From Dickeya fangzhongdai (GTDB taxonomy: Bacteria; Pseudomonadota; Gammaproteobacteria; Enterobacterales; Enterobacteriaceae), in contig NZ_CP025003.1 in assembly GCF_002812485.1 (NCBI RefSeq), forward strand, positions 682,001-746,000: DNA of 64,000 bases. Direction: 5' to 3'. The position numbers and the translations under genes were made by a program. The notes under the pieces are model-generated. The model had not been told where the DNA came from and made no database searches. It worked only from the letters and a program-made list of their open reading frames with translations. This document shows, one piece after another, positions 45,790-56,105 of the stretch; position 1 is the stretch's first letter, and every line of letters begins with the position of its first letter.

Positions 45790-46791
45790 ATGAAGGCGTT
45801 CATTATCGATCGCTATGGCCGCAGAAGCAGCGGACGAATTGGCGAAATGCCTGAGCCGGAGTTACGGGGCGATGACGTCCTGATTCAGGTTCATGCCGCC
45901 GGCGTCAATCTGCTTGATGCCAAAATCAGGAACGGCGAATTCAGGCTGATTCTGCCGTATCGTTTGCCGTTGGCGTTGGGAAACGATGTCGCAGGCGTTG
46001 TCGTTCGCGTCGGGTCAAAGGTAACGCGATTCAGGCCGGGCGATGAGGTCTACGCACGGCCAGACCAGGAACGTATCGGCGCCTTTGCCGAATTCATCGC
46101 CGTCAAAGAGGATTCGCTGGCGCTGAAACCCGGCAACCTCAGCATGGAAGAAGCGGCTTCTATTCCGCTGGTCAGCCTGACGGCCTGGCAGGTGTTGGTT
46201 GAAACCGCAAAGTTGAAGAAAGGGCAGAAGGTGCTGATTCATGCCGGCTCCGGCGGCGTGGGCGCCATCGCTATCCAGCTTGCCAAACATCTCGGCGCTT
46301 TCGTCGCCACCACCACCGGCACGAGTAACGTCGAATGGGTAAAAGCGCTGGGGGCGGATGTGGTCATTGATTACAGGAAGCAGGATTTTGAAACCGTACT
46401 GCATGGCTACGATGTGGTGCTGAACAGTTTGGGCAATGACGTGCTGGAAAAATCGCTGCGGGTGTTGAGACCCGGCGGGCAGCTCATCTCCATCTCCGGC
46501 CCGCCCGCACCGGAGTTTGCGACAGAACAGGGGTTGTCATGGGGGCTGAAACAGGTGATGCGTCTCCTGAGTCACCGTATCCGGAAGCAGGCCCGGCAGA
46601 AGGGCGTGAGTTATGCGTTTGTCTTTATGCGGGCCAGCGGAGAGCAGCTTGATGAAATTAGCGCTCTCATTGAGTCAGGCATCATCAGGCCGGTGGTGGA
46701 TCGGGTCTTTCCATTTGATGCAACGGCAGATGCGCTATCTTACGTTGAGACCGGGCGGGCGAAAGGTAAGGTGGTCGTCAGATTGAGATAG
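45790..46791 (+). CDS. NADPH-dependent alcohol dehydrogenase/quinone oxidoreductase (MDR family)
   Basis: This is a 333-residue medium-chain dehydrogenase/reductase of the zinc-free quinone oxidoreductase branch. It shows the N-terminal GroES-like domain (VHAAGVNLLDAKIRNGEF, LPLALGNDVAGVV), the NADPH-binding VLIHAGSGGVGAIAIQLAKHLGA (about 150-172) and the closing GRAKGKVVVRL. The zinc-binding cysteines of true alcohol dehydrogenases are absent. GGAGAGC precedes the ATG. It is the last gene of the SDR-SDR-membrane-MDR operon, closed by a terminator at 46892-46914. Confidence 0.9.
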   Translation: MKAFIIDRYGRRSSGRIGEMPEPELRGDDVLIQVHAAGVNLLDAKIRNGEFRLILPYRLPLALGNDVAGVVVRVGSKVTRFRPGDEVYARPDQERIGAFAEFIAVKEDSLALKPGNLSMEEAASIPLVSLTAWQVLVETAKLKKGQKVLIHAGSGGVGAIAIQLAKHLGAFVATTTGTSNVEWVKALGADVVIDYRKQDFETVLHGYDVVLNSLGNDVLEKSLRVLRPGGQLISISGPPAPEFATEQGLSWGLKQVMRLLSHRIRKQARQKGVSYAFVFMRASGEQLDEISALIESGIIRPVVDRVFPFDATADALSYVETGRAKGKVVVRLR

Positions 46792-46891
46792 TGGTTATCT
46801 GTTGGTGAAGGGATGCGTGACGGCTTAGCTGCCCGATGGTCCTGTGTGCTACTTTGGCATTGAATCGCCACGCTAAGCTGCATTAGTAAAA

Positions 46892-46914
46892 AAGCCACCC
46901 GTCAAAGGTGGCTT
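46892..46914 (+). terminator. Terminator of the redox operon
   Basis: AAGCCACC and GGTGGCTT pair around CGTCAAA about 100 bp after the MDR gene, followed by AATTATATG. Confidence 0.6.
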
Positions 46915-46940
46915 AATTATATGATTTTTCTGCTGAAATC

Positions 46941-47016
46941 TGGTGGCCCCTGTTGGGTTTGAACCAACGACCAAGCGATTATGAGTCGCCTGCTCTAACC
47001 ACTGAGCTAAGGGGCC
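46941..47016 (-). tRNA. ileX: tRNA-Ile2 (CAU anticodon, lysidine-modified)
   Basis: The minus strand folds as a complete 76-nt tRNA: acceptor GGCCCCT/AGGGGCC, D arm TTAGCTCAGTGGTTAGAGC, anticodon loop CTCATAA, T arm GTTCAAA and encoded CCA. The CAU anticodon looks like a methionine tRNA, but the body closely matches E. coli ileX. In that tRNA TilS changes the wobble C to lysidine so that it reads AUA as isoleucine. It lies downstream of rpoD on the same strand. Confidence 0.96.
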
Positions 47017-47221
47017 AATTATACTTCGATTATAGGTAATCCGGCTGGTGGGGTCTATAGTCTGGCGGCCATATGGTTGTTTTATATCCAGTATTCAGCA
47101 GATTGTTATTATTAAGAATTCATTGTATTTACCGTGGGGATAGGGCGGTAATCGTGAATAAAGGCAGGGGACCAGAATGTATTGGTCTGGCGTTACGCAG
47201 TGAGTAACCACGGATATAAGA

Positions 47222-47252
47222 AAGAAAACCCCCGGTCGGGACCGGGGGTTGA
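47222..47252 (-). terminator. rpoD terminator
   Basis: On the minus strand AACCCCCGGTC and GACCGGGGGTT form a strong stem followed by TTCTTTCTT, 27 bp after the rpoD stop. Confidence 0.85.
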
Positions 47253-47278
47253 TAGCACCGATTCAATAAAGAATCTTA

Positions 47279-49114
47279 TTAATCGTCCAGGAAGCTACGC
47301 AGTACTTCGGAACGGCTCGGGTGACGCAGTTTACGCAGCGCTTTCGCTTCGATCTGACGAATACGCTCGCGGGTTACGTCGAACTGTTTGCCGACTTCTT
47401 CCAGCGTATGGTCGGTATTCATGTCGATACCGAAACGCATACGCAGCACTTTGGCTTCGCGGGCGGTCAGGCCGGCCAGCACGTCGTGGGTGGCGGAGCG
47501 CAGGCTTTCCGACGTTGCGGAATCCAGCGGCAGTTCCAGCGTGGTATCTTCGATGAAATCCCCCAGATGCGAATCTTCGTCATCACCGATCGGGGTTTCC
47601 ATGGAGATCGGCTCTTTGGCGATCTTCAATACCTTGCGGATCTTGTCTTCCGGCATCAGCATACGCTCGGCCAGTTCTTCCGGCGTCGGCTCACGGCCCA
47701 TTTCCTGCAGCATCTGGCGGGAAATACGATTGAGTTTGTTGATGGTCTCAATCATATGCACCGGAATACGGATGGTGCGCGCCTGATCCGCGATGGAGCG
47801 GGTGATCGCCTGACGGATCCACCAGGTAGCGTAGGTGGAGAACTTGTAGCCGCGGCGGTATTCGAATTTGTCTACCGCTTTCATCAGGCCAATGTTGCCT
47901 TCCTGAATCAGGTCCAGGAACTGCAGGCCGCGGTTGGTGTATTTCTTGGCGATCGAGATAACCAGACGCAGGTTGGCTTCCACCATCTCTTTCTTGGCGC
48001 GACGCGCCTTGGCTTCACCAATCGACATGCGACGGTTGATGTCTTTCACCTGCTCGATGGTCAGGCCGGTTTCTTCTTCGATCTGTTGCAGTTTCTGCAG
48101 GCTGCGATGCACGTCGTCTTCCACTTCGCGCAATTTTTCGCACCAGGGTTTGCCCATGGAAAGCGCGGCGTCGAACCACTTGCTGTTGGTTTCATTGCCG
48201 GTGAACAGCGTTACGAAGTTTTTCTTCGGCATTTTGCACAGCTCGACGCACAGTTTCATGATCTGGCGTTCCTGCGTGCGCACGCGGTCCATCATGGTGC
48301 GCATGTTGTTCACCAGCAGGTCAAACTGCTTCGGCACCAGACGGAACTGCTTGAACACTTCAGACAGCTTATTGATTTCATCAATCGCGGTCGGGTGGCT
48401 GCGGCCATGCGCTTTGATGCTTACGCGGGTCGCTTCATACTGATCGCGCAGCTCGGTGAATTTCTGACGCGCCAGCTCCGGGTCGATGCTGTTGTCATCA
48501 TCGGAGTCGTCTTCGTCTTCTTCGTTTTCTTCGTCGTCATCATCCATGCCGTCGTCGGCCAATTCGGCGTTCTCGGGCGTGGTATTCGGCGCCAGGTCTT
48601 CTTCGGCGTTCGGATCAACAAAGCCGGTGATCAGATCGGACAGGCGGCTTTCTCCCGCTTCGACGCGATCGTATTGATCCAACAGATAGGTGATGGCTTC
48701 CGGATACTCGGCTACGGAGCACTGTACCTGATTGATACCGTCTTCGATTCGCTTGGCGATATCGATTTCCCCTTCACGGGTCAGCAGTTCGACGGTACCC
48801 ATCTCACGCATGTACATGCGAACCGGATCGGTCGTGCGGCCAATCTCCGATTCAACGCTGGACAATACCTGCGCCGCTGCTTCGGCAGCGTCTTCATCGG
48901 CGGTATTCTCAGCCAGCATCAGATCATCGGCATCCGGCGCTTCTTCCATCACCTGGATGCCCATGTCGTTAATCATCTGGATGATGTCTTCGATCTGATC
49001 GGAGTCGATGATATCTTCCGGCAGATGGTCATTGACCTCGGCATAGGTCAGGTAGCCTTGCTCCTTACCACGGGTGACAAGTAGCTTGAGCTGTGACTGC
49101 GGGTTTTGCTCCAT
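47279..49114 (-). CDS. rpoD: RNA polymerase sigma-70 factor RpoD
   Basis: RpoD is the housekeeping sigma factor. The 611-residue protein (E. coli 613) contains region 1.1 (about 1-80), the start of 1.2-2 at [21 protein letters not shown], and a long acidic non-conserved insert (about 185-215, runs of D and E). Region 2 has [51 protein letters not shown] in pieces, and region 4 has the helix-turn-helix [28 protein letters not shown]. It is the last gene of the rpsU-dnaG-rpoD macromolecular synthesis operon. Confidence 0.99.
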   Translation of the reverse strand: MEQNPQSQLKLLVTRGKEQGYLTYAEVNDHLPEDIIDSDQIEDIIQMINDMGIQVMEEAPDADDLMLAENTADEDAAEAAAQVLSSVESEIGRTTDPVRMYMREMGTVELLTREGEIDIAKRIEDGINQVQCSVAEYPEAITYLLDQYDRVEAGESRLSDLITGFVDPNAEEDLAPNTTPENAELADDGMDDDDEENEEDEDDSDDDNSIDPELARQKFTELRDQYEATRVSIKAHGRSHPTAIDEINKLSEVFKQFRLVPKQFDLLVNNMRTMMDRVRTQERQIMKLCVELCKMPKKNFVTLFTGNETNSKWFDAALSMGKPWCEKLREVEDDVHRSLQKLQQIEEETGLTIEQVKDINRRMSIGEAKARRAKKEMVEANLRLVISIAKKYTNRGLQFLDLIQEGNIGLMKAVDKFEYRRGYKFSTYATWWIRQAITRSIADQARTIRIPVHMIETINKLNRISRQMLQEMGREPTPEELAERMLMPEDKIRKVLKIAKEPISMETPIGDDEDSHLGDFIEDTTLELPLDSATSESLRSATHDVLAGLTAREAKVLRMRFGIDMNTDHTLEEVGKQFDVTRERIRQIEAKALRKLRHPSRSEVLRSFLDD

Positions 49115-49270
49115 AAGACGGTATCCACACTTCAGAATATTGGGGTTGGTGTCGGTCAGCGTAAATCGCTAACAATAACATTAGGGGAATTTTTCTTATC
49201 GCCGCAGCCCCCGTAGCGGCACGCTGTAGGGCTCGACCCTACTATTTATCGGCAATTAAGCCGCGGGAAA

Positions 49271-51025
49271 TCAGTTTTTTCGCGTCAGCGCCAGTTGCAG
49301 CGACCACAGTTCCTTGCGCTCGTTCGTGCTCAGCCCATGCGTTCTCTCGCGGGCGATTAGCGTGTCCATCCGCAACTGCAGCAACTGGTCGTAGAGCTCG
49401 GCCAGGCTGACCCTGAATTTTTCTTCGAGCTCTTCCTCTTCAATCATATGGTCCCAGGCGGCCAGGGTTTCAAGCTGCTTGCGATATTTACTTTCGCGAT
49501 ATTTTTCCAGCAGCAGTCCCATGTTCATACCTGGGCTTTCATTGCAGGTTTTCACCAGATCCAGAAACAGCTCCAGTCCTGCAACTTTGTTCTCTTCCAC
49601 CCCTTCCAGCGCCAGTTCCGGCACCTCGGCGGACAACCTCGGATTTTGTACTAAAAGTCCTATCAGTATACGCATAGTTGTGACTTTTAGCCGTGGAGGC
49701 TGGTAGGACGATGTTTGCTCCGCCGCTTTCGGCAGCAGGCGGTCCAGCTGGCTGTCGTCCAACAGCCCCAGTTTATTGCCAAGTTGTTGACGTAAGTATA
49801 ATCGCAACGTTTCGCCCGGTACCTGCCCAATTAGAGGTAGGGCCAGCGTACTGAGCTTGGCGCGCCCGTCCGGGGTGCTCATGTCCACCTGCTGCAGCAG
49901 CGAGTCGAACAAAAACGCCGACAGCGGCATTGCCTGTTCGATACGTTGCTCGAAAGCAGCCTTGCCTTCCTGACGCACCAGCGTATCCGGGTCTTCGCCG
50001 TCGGGCAGGAACATAAAGCGCAACTGCCGACCGTCATCCAGATAGGGTAGCGCGGTTTCCAGCGCGCGCCAGGCGGCGTCGCGTCCGGCGCGGTCGCCAT
50101 CGTAACAGCACACCACCTGATCGGTGGCGCGAAACAACAACTGGATATGGTCCGCCGTCGTTGATGTTCCTAGCGAGGCCACCGCGTAATCGATGCCAAA
50201 CTGGGCCAGCGCGACCACATCCATATAGCCTTCGACTACCAACAACCGCTTCAATTCCGGATTTTTCTGTTGCGCTTCGTACAAGCCGTACAGCTGGCGG
50301 CCTTTGTGAAAAATCTCGGTTTCCGGCGAGTTCAGGTACTTGGGCATACCATCTCCCATCACCCGACCGCCAAAAGCGATAACCCGCCCACGTTTGTCGC
50401 GGATTGGGAACATCACCCGATCGCGGAAACGGTCGTAAGTACGGCCATTATCGTTGGTCACCAGCATGCCGGCGTCGGTCAACGTGGTCCGGTTTTCGCT
50501 GCTGCGGCCGAAACGCTTTAACGCATTGTCCCACCCTGGCGGCGTACATCCGATGGCGAATTGCCGGATCACCTCATCACTCAGGCCGCGTCTGGACAGA
50601 TACTCTCTGGCCGGCGTACCCGCAGGTTGGTTCAGGGTATGTTGGTAAAAAGCGCTTAATTGTTCCATCAGCTCGTATAAACTTTGCCGCTGGTGGCGTT
50701 CGAGCTGGGTCGGACCGGTGCCTGCTTCGTAAGGAACTTCCAGGCCGTGCATTGCAGCCAGTTCTTCAATGCTTTCAACAAATTCCAGACGATCATAATT
50801 CATCAGGAAATCAATCGCGTTGCCGTGGGCGCCGCAGCCGAAGCAATGGTAGAACTGCTTGTCACCGTTAACGGTGAACGAAGGGGTTTTCTCGTGGTGG
50901 AACGGGCAACACGCGTGATAATTCTTGCCCTGCTTTTTCAGTTTGACGCGCGCATCGATCAGGTCAACGATGTCGGTGCGGGCCAGCAGGTCATTAATAA
51001 ATACGCGGGGAATACGTCCAGCCAT
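49271..51025 (-). CDS. dnaG: DNA primase DnaG
   Basis: DnaG makes RNA primers at the replication fork with DnaB. The 584-residue protein has the N-terminal zinc-binding domain (CPFHHEKTPSFTVNGDKQFYHCFGCGAHGNAIDFL, Cys/His ligands, about 40-74) and the central TOPRIM catalytic domain (LLVVEGYMDVVALAQFGI with the metal-binding Glu, about 260-277; CYDGDRAGRDAAWRAL). A C-terminal helicase-interaction domain completes it. It lies between rpsU and rpoD, with a partial terminator upstream that would keep primase low relative to S21. Confidence 0.99.
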   Translation of the reverse strand: MAGRIPRVFINDLLARTDIVDLIDARVKLKKQGKNYHACCPFHHEKTPSFTVNGDKQFYHCFGCGAHGNAIDFLMNYDRLEFVESIEELAAMHGLEVPYEAGTGPTQLERHQRQSLYELMEQLSAFYQHTLNQPAGTPAREYLSRRGLSDEVIRQFAIGCTPPGWDNALKRFGRSSENRTTLTDAGMLVTNDNGRTYDRFRDRVMFPIRDKRGRVIAFGGRVMGDGMPKYLNSPETEIFHKGRQLYGLYEAQQKNPELKRLLVVEGYMDVVALAQFGIDYAVASLGTSTTADHIQLLFRATDQVVCCYDGDRAGRDAAWRALETALPYLDDGRQLRFMFLPDGEDPDTLVRQEGKAAFEQRIEQAMPLSAFLFDSLLQQVDMSTPDGRAKLSTLALPLIGQVPGETLRLYLRQQLGNKLGLLDDSQLDRLLPKAAEQTSSYQPPRLKVTTMRILIGLLVQNPRLSAEVPELALEGVEENKVAGLELFLDLVKTCNESPGMNMGLLLEKYRESKYRKQLETLAAWDHMIEEEELEEKFRVSLAELYDQLLQLRMDTLIARERTHGLSTNERKELWSLQLALTRKN

Positions 51026-51061
51026 AAGCCCCTTATCTATATACGTTTATAAACGACAATA

Positions 51062-51092
51062 AGCCGCGCATTCCTTTCGGAAAGCACGGCCT
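51062..51092 (-). terminator. Attenuating terminator between rpsU and dnaG
   Basis: On the minus strand GCCGTGCTTTCC and GGAATGCGCGGC form an imperfect stem with a GAAA loop followed by TTATTGTCGTTTAT. It matches the position of the partial terminator T1 of the E. coli operon. Confidence 0.7.
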
Positions 51093-51152
51093 TCGTATGC
51101 AACTGCTAAGTCTGCGGATTAATCACGCGGTGGAGGATAACCCTCCAGAAAA

Positions 51153-51380
<228 letters not shown>

Positions 51381-51614
51381 TCAGTAAATTCGGTTTGCTG
51401 CTGGCCTTGTGCCAGCCTTTTCAAAATGGTGCGGAATTCTACTGCAACTGTGGCGCGTTTGTAAAGTGCATCAGCGATCATAAAACGCGCGGCGCCGGTT
51501 CGCTCGTCAGTGGACTGGCTTATGATAGACTATGTCCCGCCTGAATCAAGCAGCCGTGGCGGGCCGCCGTAAATGTAACCGCCGCCGTAAATGTAAACGA
51601 GAGTGAAAACAGCA

Positions 51615-52628
51615 ATGCGCGTATTGGGTATTGAAACATCCTGCGATGAAACCGGGGTCGCGATTTATGACACGCAGGCCGGGCTACTGGCGAATCAGCT
51701 TTACAGCCAGGTGAAGTTGCATGCCGATTATGGCGGCGTGGTGCCTGAGTTGGCCTCCCGCGATCATGTTCGCAAGACCGTGCCGCTGATTCAGGCGGCG
51801 TTGAAAGACGCCGGGCTACAGCACAGTGATATCGATGGCGTCGCTTACACGGCCGGCCCTGGTCTGGTTGGGGCGCTGCTGGTCGGTGCGACGGTAGGGC
51901 GCTCGCTGGCGTTTGCCTGGGATGTGCCGGCCATTCCGGTGCATCACATGGAAGGTCACTTGCTGGCGCCGATGCTGGAAGATAATCCGCCGGCGTTTCC
52001 GTTTGTCGCGCTGCTGGTGTCCGGCGGTCATACCCAGTTGATCAGCGTTACCGGCATTGGCGAATACCGGTTGCTGGGTGAGTCCATTGACGATGCGGCT
52101 GGCGAGGCGTTCGACAAAACCGCCAAGCTGCTGGGGCTGGATTATCCCGGTGGGCCGTTGCTGTCGAAAATGGCGCAAGGCGGGCATTCCGACCGTTTTG
52201 TTTTTCCCCGGCCGATGACCGATCGACCCGGTCTGGATTTTAGTTTCTCCGGGCTGAAGACTTTCGCCGCCAATACTATCCGTGAAAACGGCAGCGATCC
52301 GCAGACGCAGGCGGATATCGCGCGGGCGTTTGAAGATGCGGTGGTGGATACGTTGGCCATCAAATGCCGGCGTGCGCTTGATGAGACAGGGTTCAGCCGG
52401 CTGGTGATGGCCGGCGGCGTGAGCGCCAACCGGACATTGCGCCAGCGGCTGGCGGACATCATGGCGAAACGAGGCGGCGACGTGTTCTATGCCCGCCCTG
52501 AATTCTGTACCGACAACGGCGCGATGATTGCTTATGCCGGAGCGGTTCGTCTTGCCCAGGGCGTGACGGATGAGCTTGGCATCACGGTTCGGCCGCGTTG
52601 GCCGCTGGCTGAATTGCCTGCGCTGTGA
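51615..52628 (+). CDS. tsaD: tRNA t6A threonylcarbamoyltransferase TsaD
   Basis: TsaD (formerly YgjD/Gcp) transfers the threonylcarbamoyl group to A37 of ANN-decoding tRNAs with TsaB and TsaE. The 337-residue protein has the ASKHA fold: [14 protein letters not shown] at the start, the metal-binding HHMEGH (about 110-115), VSGGHTQL, and the late [14 protein letters not shown] and [14 protein letters not shown] with the second metal ligand. I chose the ATG at 51615, preceded by GAGAGTG. It is divergent from rpsU, as in E. coli. The tRNA-Ile2 gene nearby encodes one of its ANN-decoding substrates. Confidence 0.98.
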   Translation: MRVLGIETSCDETGVAIYDTQAGLLANQLYSQVKLHADYGGVVPELASRDHVRKTVPLIQAALKDAGLQHSDIDGVAYTAGPGLVGALLVGATVGRSLAFAWDVPAIPVHHMEGHLLAPMLEDNPPAFPFVALLVSGGHTQLISVTGIGEYRLLGESIDDAAGEAFDKTAKLLGLDYPGGPLLSKMAQGGHSDRFVFPRPMTDRPGLDFSFSGLKTFAANTIRENGSDPQTQADIARAFEDAVVDTLAIKCRRALDETGFSRLVMAGGVSANRTLRQRLADIMAKRGGDVFYARPEFCTDNGAMIAYAGAVRLAQGVTDELGITVRPRWPLAELPAL

Positions 52629-52673
52629 TTTTCCGGCTATTCCGCCCCAAACGCATAGCGGGGCGGAGAAGCA

Positions 52674-53288
<615 letters not shown>

Positions 53289-53296
53289 TCAAAAAA

Positions 53297-53312
53297 TGTG
53301 CTCTTCATCACA
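53297..53312. promoter_or_regulatory. CRP-like site in the argR/mdh region
   Basis: TGTGC-TCTTCA-TCACA differs from the CRP consensus TGTGA-N6-TCACA at one position. It is about 320 bp before mdh and 150 bp before argR. Apart from this and the ARG box I see nothing recognisable in the gene-free stretch 53145-53634. Confidence 0.4.
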
Positions 53313-53616
53313 TAAAAGTAAAATAAATGTTATCAAAATGATGTTGTTTGGAGGCTGATGGTCGGTGTAATGTAACACACCCGTTAATCAGTCGTGGGCT
53401 TATGCCGGGGCATACTACAATTGCCTGTTACTTTAATTACCTTTCAGATATCAGGCAGATTGTTAGTTTATTATTAATCACATAGTGCGTTATCGCTGCG
53501 TGCCTATTTATCGCTGCGGACCTATGTAGTGTCCTTCTGAAAACAGGTCTGACGCCTGGCTTCTCTCGCGAGCATAAACGTTTTTAACTAAACGCATCCA
53601 CGGTAATTTTACTTAA

Positions 53617-54576
<960 letters not shown>

Positions 54577-54603
54577 TCACCTTTGTGTGAACATACTGTT
54601 GAT

Positions 54604-54631
54604 AAGGCCGGAGTCTATTCTCCGGCCTTTC
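54604..54631 (+). terminator. mdh terminator
   Basis: AAGGCCGGAG and CTCCGGCCTT pair around TCTATT and are followed by TCTTTTTT. It can also serve the convergent sfsB gene. Confidence 0.9.
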
Positions 54632-54646
54632 TTTTTTCCGGAAGCA

Positions 54647-54928
54647 TTATTCGGATTGCGGATCAGACTGCGGACGGATCAGTTTTTTGCGGTCGAGTAG
54701 TTCTTGTGTTTCAGGATCGTAATAGCGACTGGGCCATATTTCCGATGGGTGAATACCCAGCGCGTCGGCTATTAACCATTCGCCCTTCGGCCATGGGCGG
54801 GATAAAGCATTGGCCAGCGTGGAAGAACTCAACCCGGCGGCTCGTGATACGGCCGCGAGCGTTGTCCCTTTCTTTCTCAGTGCCGCAATAATATCGGCGG
54901 GATGCCAGTCATTTTTCCTTGAATTCAT
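54647..54928 (-). CDS. sfsB: Ner-like DNA-binding regulator SfsB/Nlp
   Basis: SfsB (Nlp) is a small helix-turn-helix protein related to the Ner repressor of phage Mu; in E. coli it is linked to maltose gene expression. The 93-residue protein shows DWHPADIIAALRKKGTTLAAVSRAAGLSSSTLANALSRPWPKGEWLIADALG as one continuous Ner/lambda-repressor-type domain (about 7-58). This is followed by IWPSRYYDPETQELLDR as in E. coli. I chose the ATG at 54928. It sits close to ispB as in E. coli, but murA is absent. It is divergent from two Mu-type DNA-binding genes. Confidence 0.92.
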   Translation of the reverse strand: MNSRKNDWHPADIIAALRKKGTTLAAVSRAAGLSSSTLANALSRPWPKGEWLIADALGIHPSEIWPSRYYDPETQELLDRKKLIRPQSDPQSE

Positions 54929-55017
54929 AATCCTTCCCTTATTGCTATTAAGACGACAGCGTATTAATGGTATAACTAACGGCTCATGGTGAATGGTTTC
55001 GCTAACCAAAAGCCATT

Positions 55018-55072
55018 ATTTGGAAATAATATAGCACCAATTTCCTTAATATTTCCAAATTAATTTCCAAAT
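55018..55072. promoter_or_regulatory. Operator-like repeat cluster ATTTCCAAAT
   Basis: Perfect 10-bp copies lie at 55051-55060 and 55063-55072. A perfect inverted copy (ATTTGGAAAT) is at 55018-55027 and a degraded copy (ATTTCCTTAA) at 55040-55049. The steps are 11-12 bp, about one helical turn. The cluster lies in the 188-bp divergent promoter region of sfsB and the first Mu-type gene. Confidence 0.6.
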
Positions 55073-55116
55073 GGATCTGAATAGGTAACGAGTATCTCTA
55101 TCGGGATGAAAAGGAC

Positions 55117-55503
55117 ATGAAAAAAGAGTGGTTTGCGACCAGCGAATTGGTTGGTATTGGCGGACTCCCTAAATCACGGCAAGGATTGAATAAGCGAGCC
55201 CGAGAAGATGGTTGGGAAAAGCGTCGCCGTAAAGGTGTACAAGGACGAGGGGTAGAATATTCTATCCATAGCTTGCCTCAGTCTGTTCAGCAAACACTGC
55301 TGATGCAGGAAACGTCAGGTGAATATTCGGCAAAGCCGTCAGACATGCTGTCAGTCTGGATCCAGATTTACCATCAGTTATCTGTCCCGGAACGGGAAAA
55401 ACTGATTGCGTATATCATGCGCGAAGGCGTGTCTGCCACGCTGAAACAGCTGGGTCTTGCCAATCCGGCAAGCGTGACTTTGATAAAAGATTTTTCTGAT
55501 TAA
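55117..55503 (+). CDS. Mu-type DNA-binding domain protein (first of two)
   Basis: This is a 128-residue protein with an N-terminal Mu repressor/transposase-type DNA-binding domain. It shows EWFATSELVGIGGLPKSRQGLNKRAREDGWEKRRRKGVQGRGVEYSIHSLP (about 4-54), a winged-helix arrangement ending in the GVEY..SLP motif seen in MuA and the Mu c repressor. A second conserved stretch, VWIQIYHQLSVPEREKLIAYIMREG (about 81-105), is helical. There is no transposase catalytic domain. AAAAGGAC precedes the ATG. It is divergent from sfsB and upstream of a paralogue. The function is not known; a transcriptional regulator is most likely. Confidence 0.85.
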   Translation: MKKEWFATSELVGIGGLPKSRQGLNKRAREDGWEKRRRKGVQGRGVEYSIHSLPQSVQQTLLMQETSGEYSAKPSDMLSVWIQIYHQLSVPEREKLIAYIMREGVSATLKQLGLANPASVTLIKDFSD

Positions 55504-55510
55504 GTGACTC

Positions 55511-55548
55511 AGCCATTCCCGATTTTCTGTATTGCGGAATGGCTTTCT
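55511..55548 (+). terminator. Terminator after the first Mu-type gene
   Basis: AGCCATTCC and GGAATGGCT pair across a 16-base loop and are followed by TTCTCCCCTCTTT. The second paralogue therefore probably has its own promoter in 55550-55729. Confidence 0.55.
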
Positions 55549-55729
55549 CCCCTCTTTATCCTCACCTGATTTCTCTCTGTGGAACTTTCCTGATCGCGAT
55601 TAATGCTACCTTTAACACTATTGCATTAGTGGTTTGAATAAAATTAGTCTATTATATGGAAACGTAATTGCTGTTTTAGTCATCTAATTGCGTATTCGTA
55701 TCAGGAACGAGATGAAAGGGAGAATGATG

Positions 55730-56104
55730 ATGGAAAAGGCATGGTTTACCACCAATGAATTGTTAGGCGTGGCAGGGTTGCCGAAGTCTCGCCAGGGGCT
55801 CAATAAAAGAGCCAAGGAACATGGCTGGGAGAAACGGCGTCGCAAAGGCGTTCAGGGTAAGGGCGTCGAATACGCTGTCTGGAGCTTGCCGGAGGAGGTG
55901 AAAACCAGCCTCATGCAGGAAACCCCGCCCGACTACGTCGGGAAATCGGCGACTGTTCAGGAACACACCTGGATACAGATTTACCACCAGCTTTCCGTGG
56001 AAGAACGTACCCGGCTGATTGGACATATTCTGCGCGAAGGGGCGATGGGAATGCTGGCCCGCCTGGAAAACGGGCCACAGGAGTACAAAATTAAGGAAGA
56101 ATGA
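55730..56104 (+). CDS. Mu-type DNA-binding domain protein (second of two)
   Basis: This is a 124-residue paralogue of the preceding gene, with the same two blocks: AWFTTNELLGVAGLPKSRQGLNKRAKEHGWEKRRRKGVQGKGVEYAVWSLP (about 4-54) and TWIQIYHQLSVEERTRLIGHILREG (about 82-106). The linker between them is much more diverged. I chose the ATG at 55730 because GGGAG lies 7 bp upstream and the start aligns with the paralogue; ATGs at 55724 and 55727 are in frame. The stop is 1 bp before the end of the convergent ispB gene. Confidence 0.85.
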   Translation: MEKAWFTTNELLGVAGLPKSRQGLNKRAKEHGWEKRRRKGVQGKGVEYAVWSLPEEVKTSLMQETPPDYVGKSATVQEHTWIQIYHQLSVEERTRLIGHILREGAMGMLARLENGPQEYKIKEE

Positions 56105-56105
56105 C

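Noticed and set aside
47321..49084. 587-codon open frame antisense to rpoD
   Set aside because: It is a shadow of rpoD; its composition is unlike any protein family and it has no initiation signal.
54647..56104. An active Mu-like prophage at the sfsB locus
   Set aside because: There is no transposase catalytic domain, target-site duplication, MuB, or structural genes; housekeeping genes lie directly on both sides.
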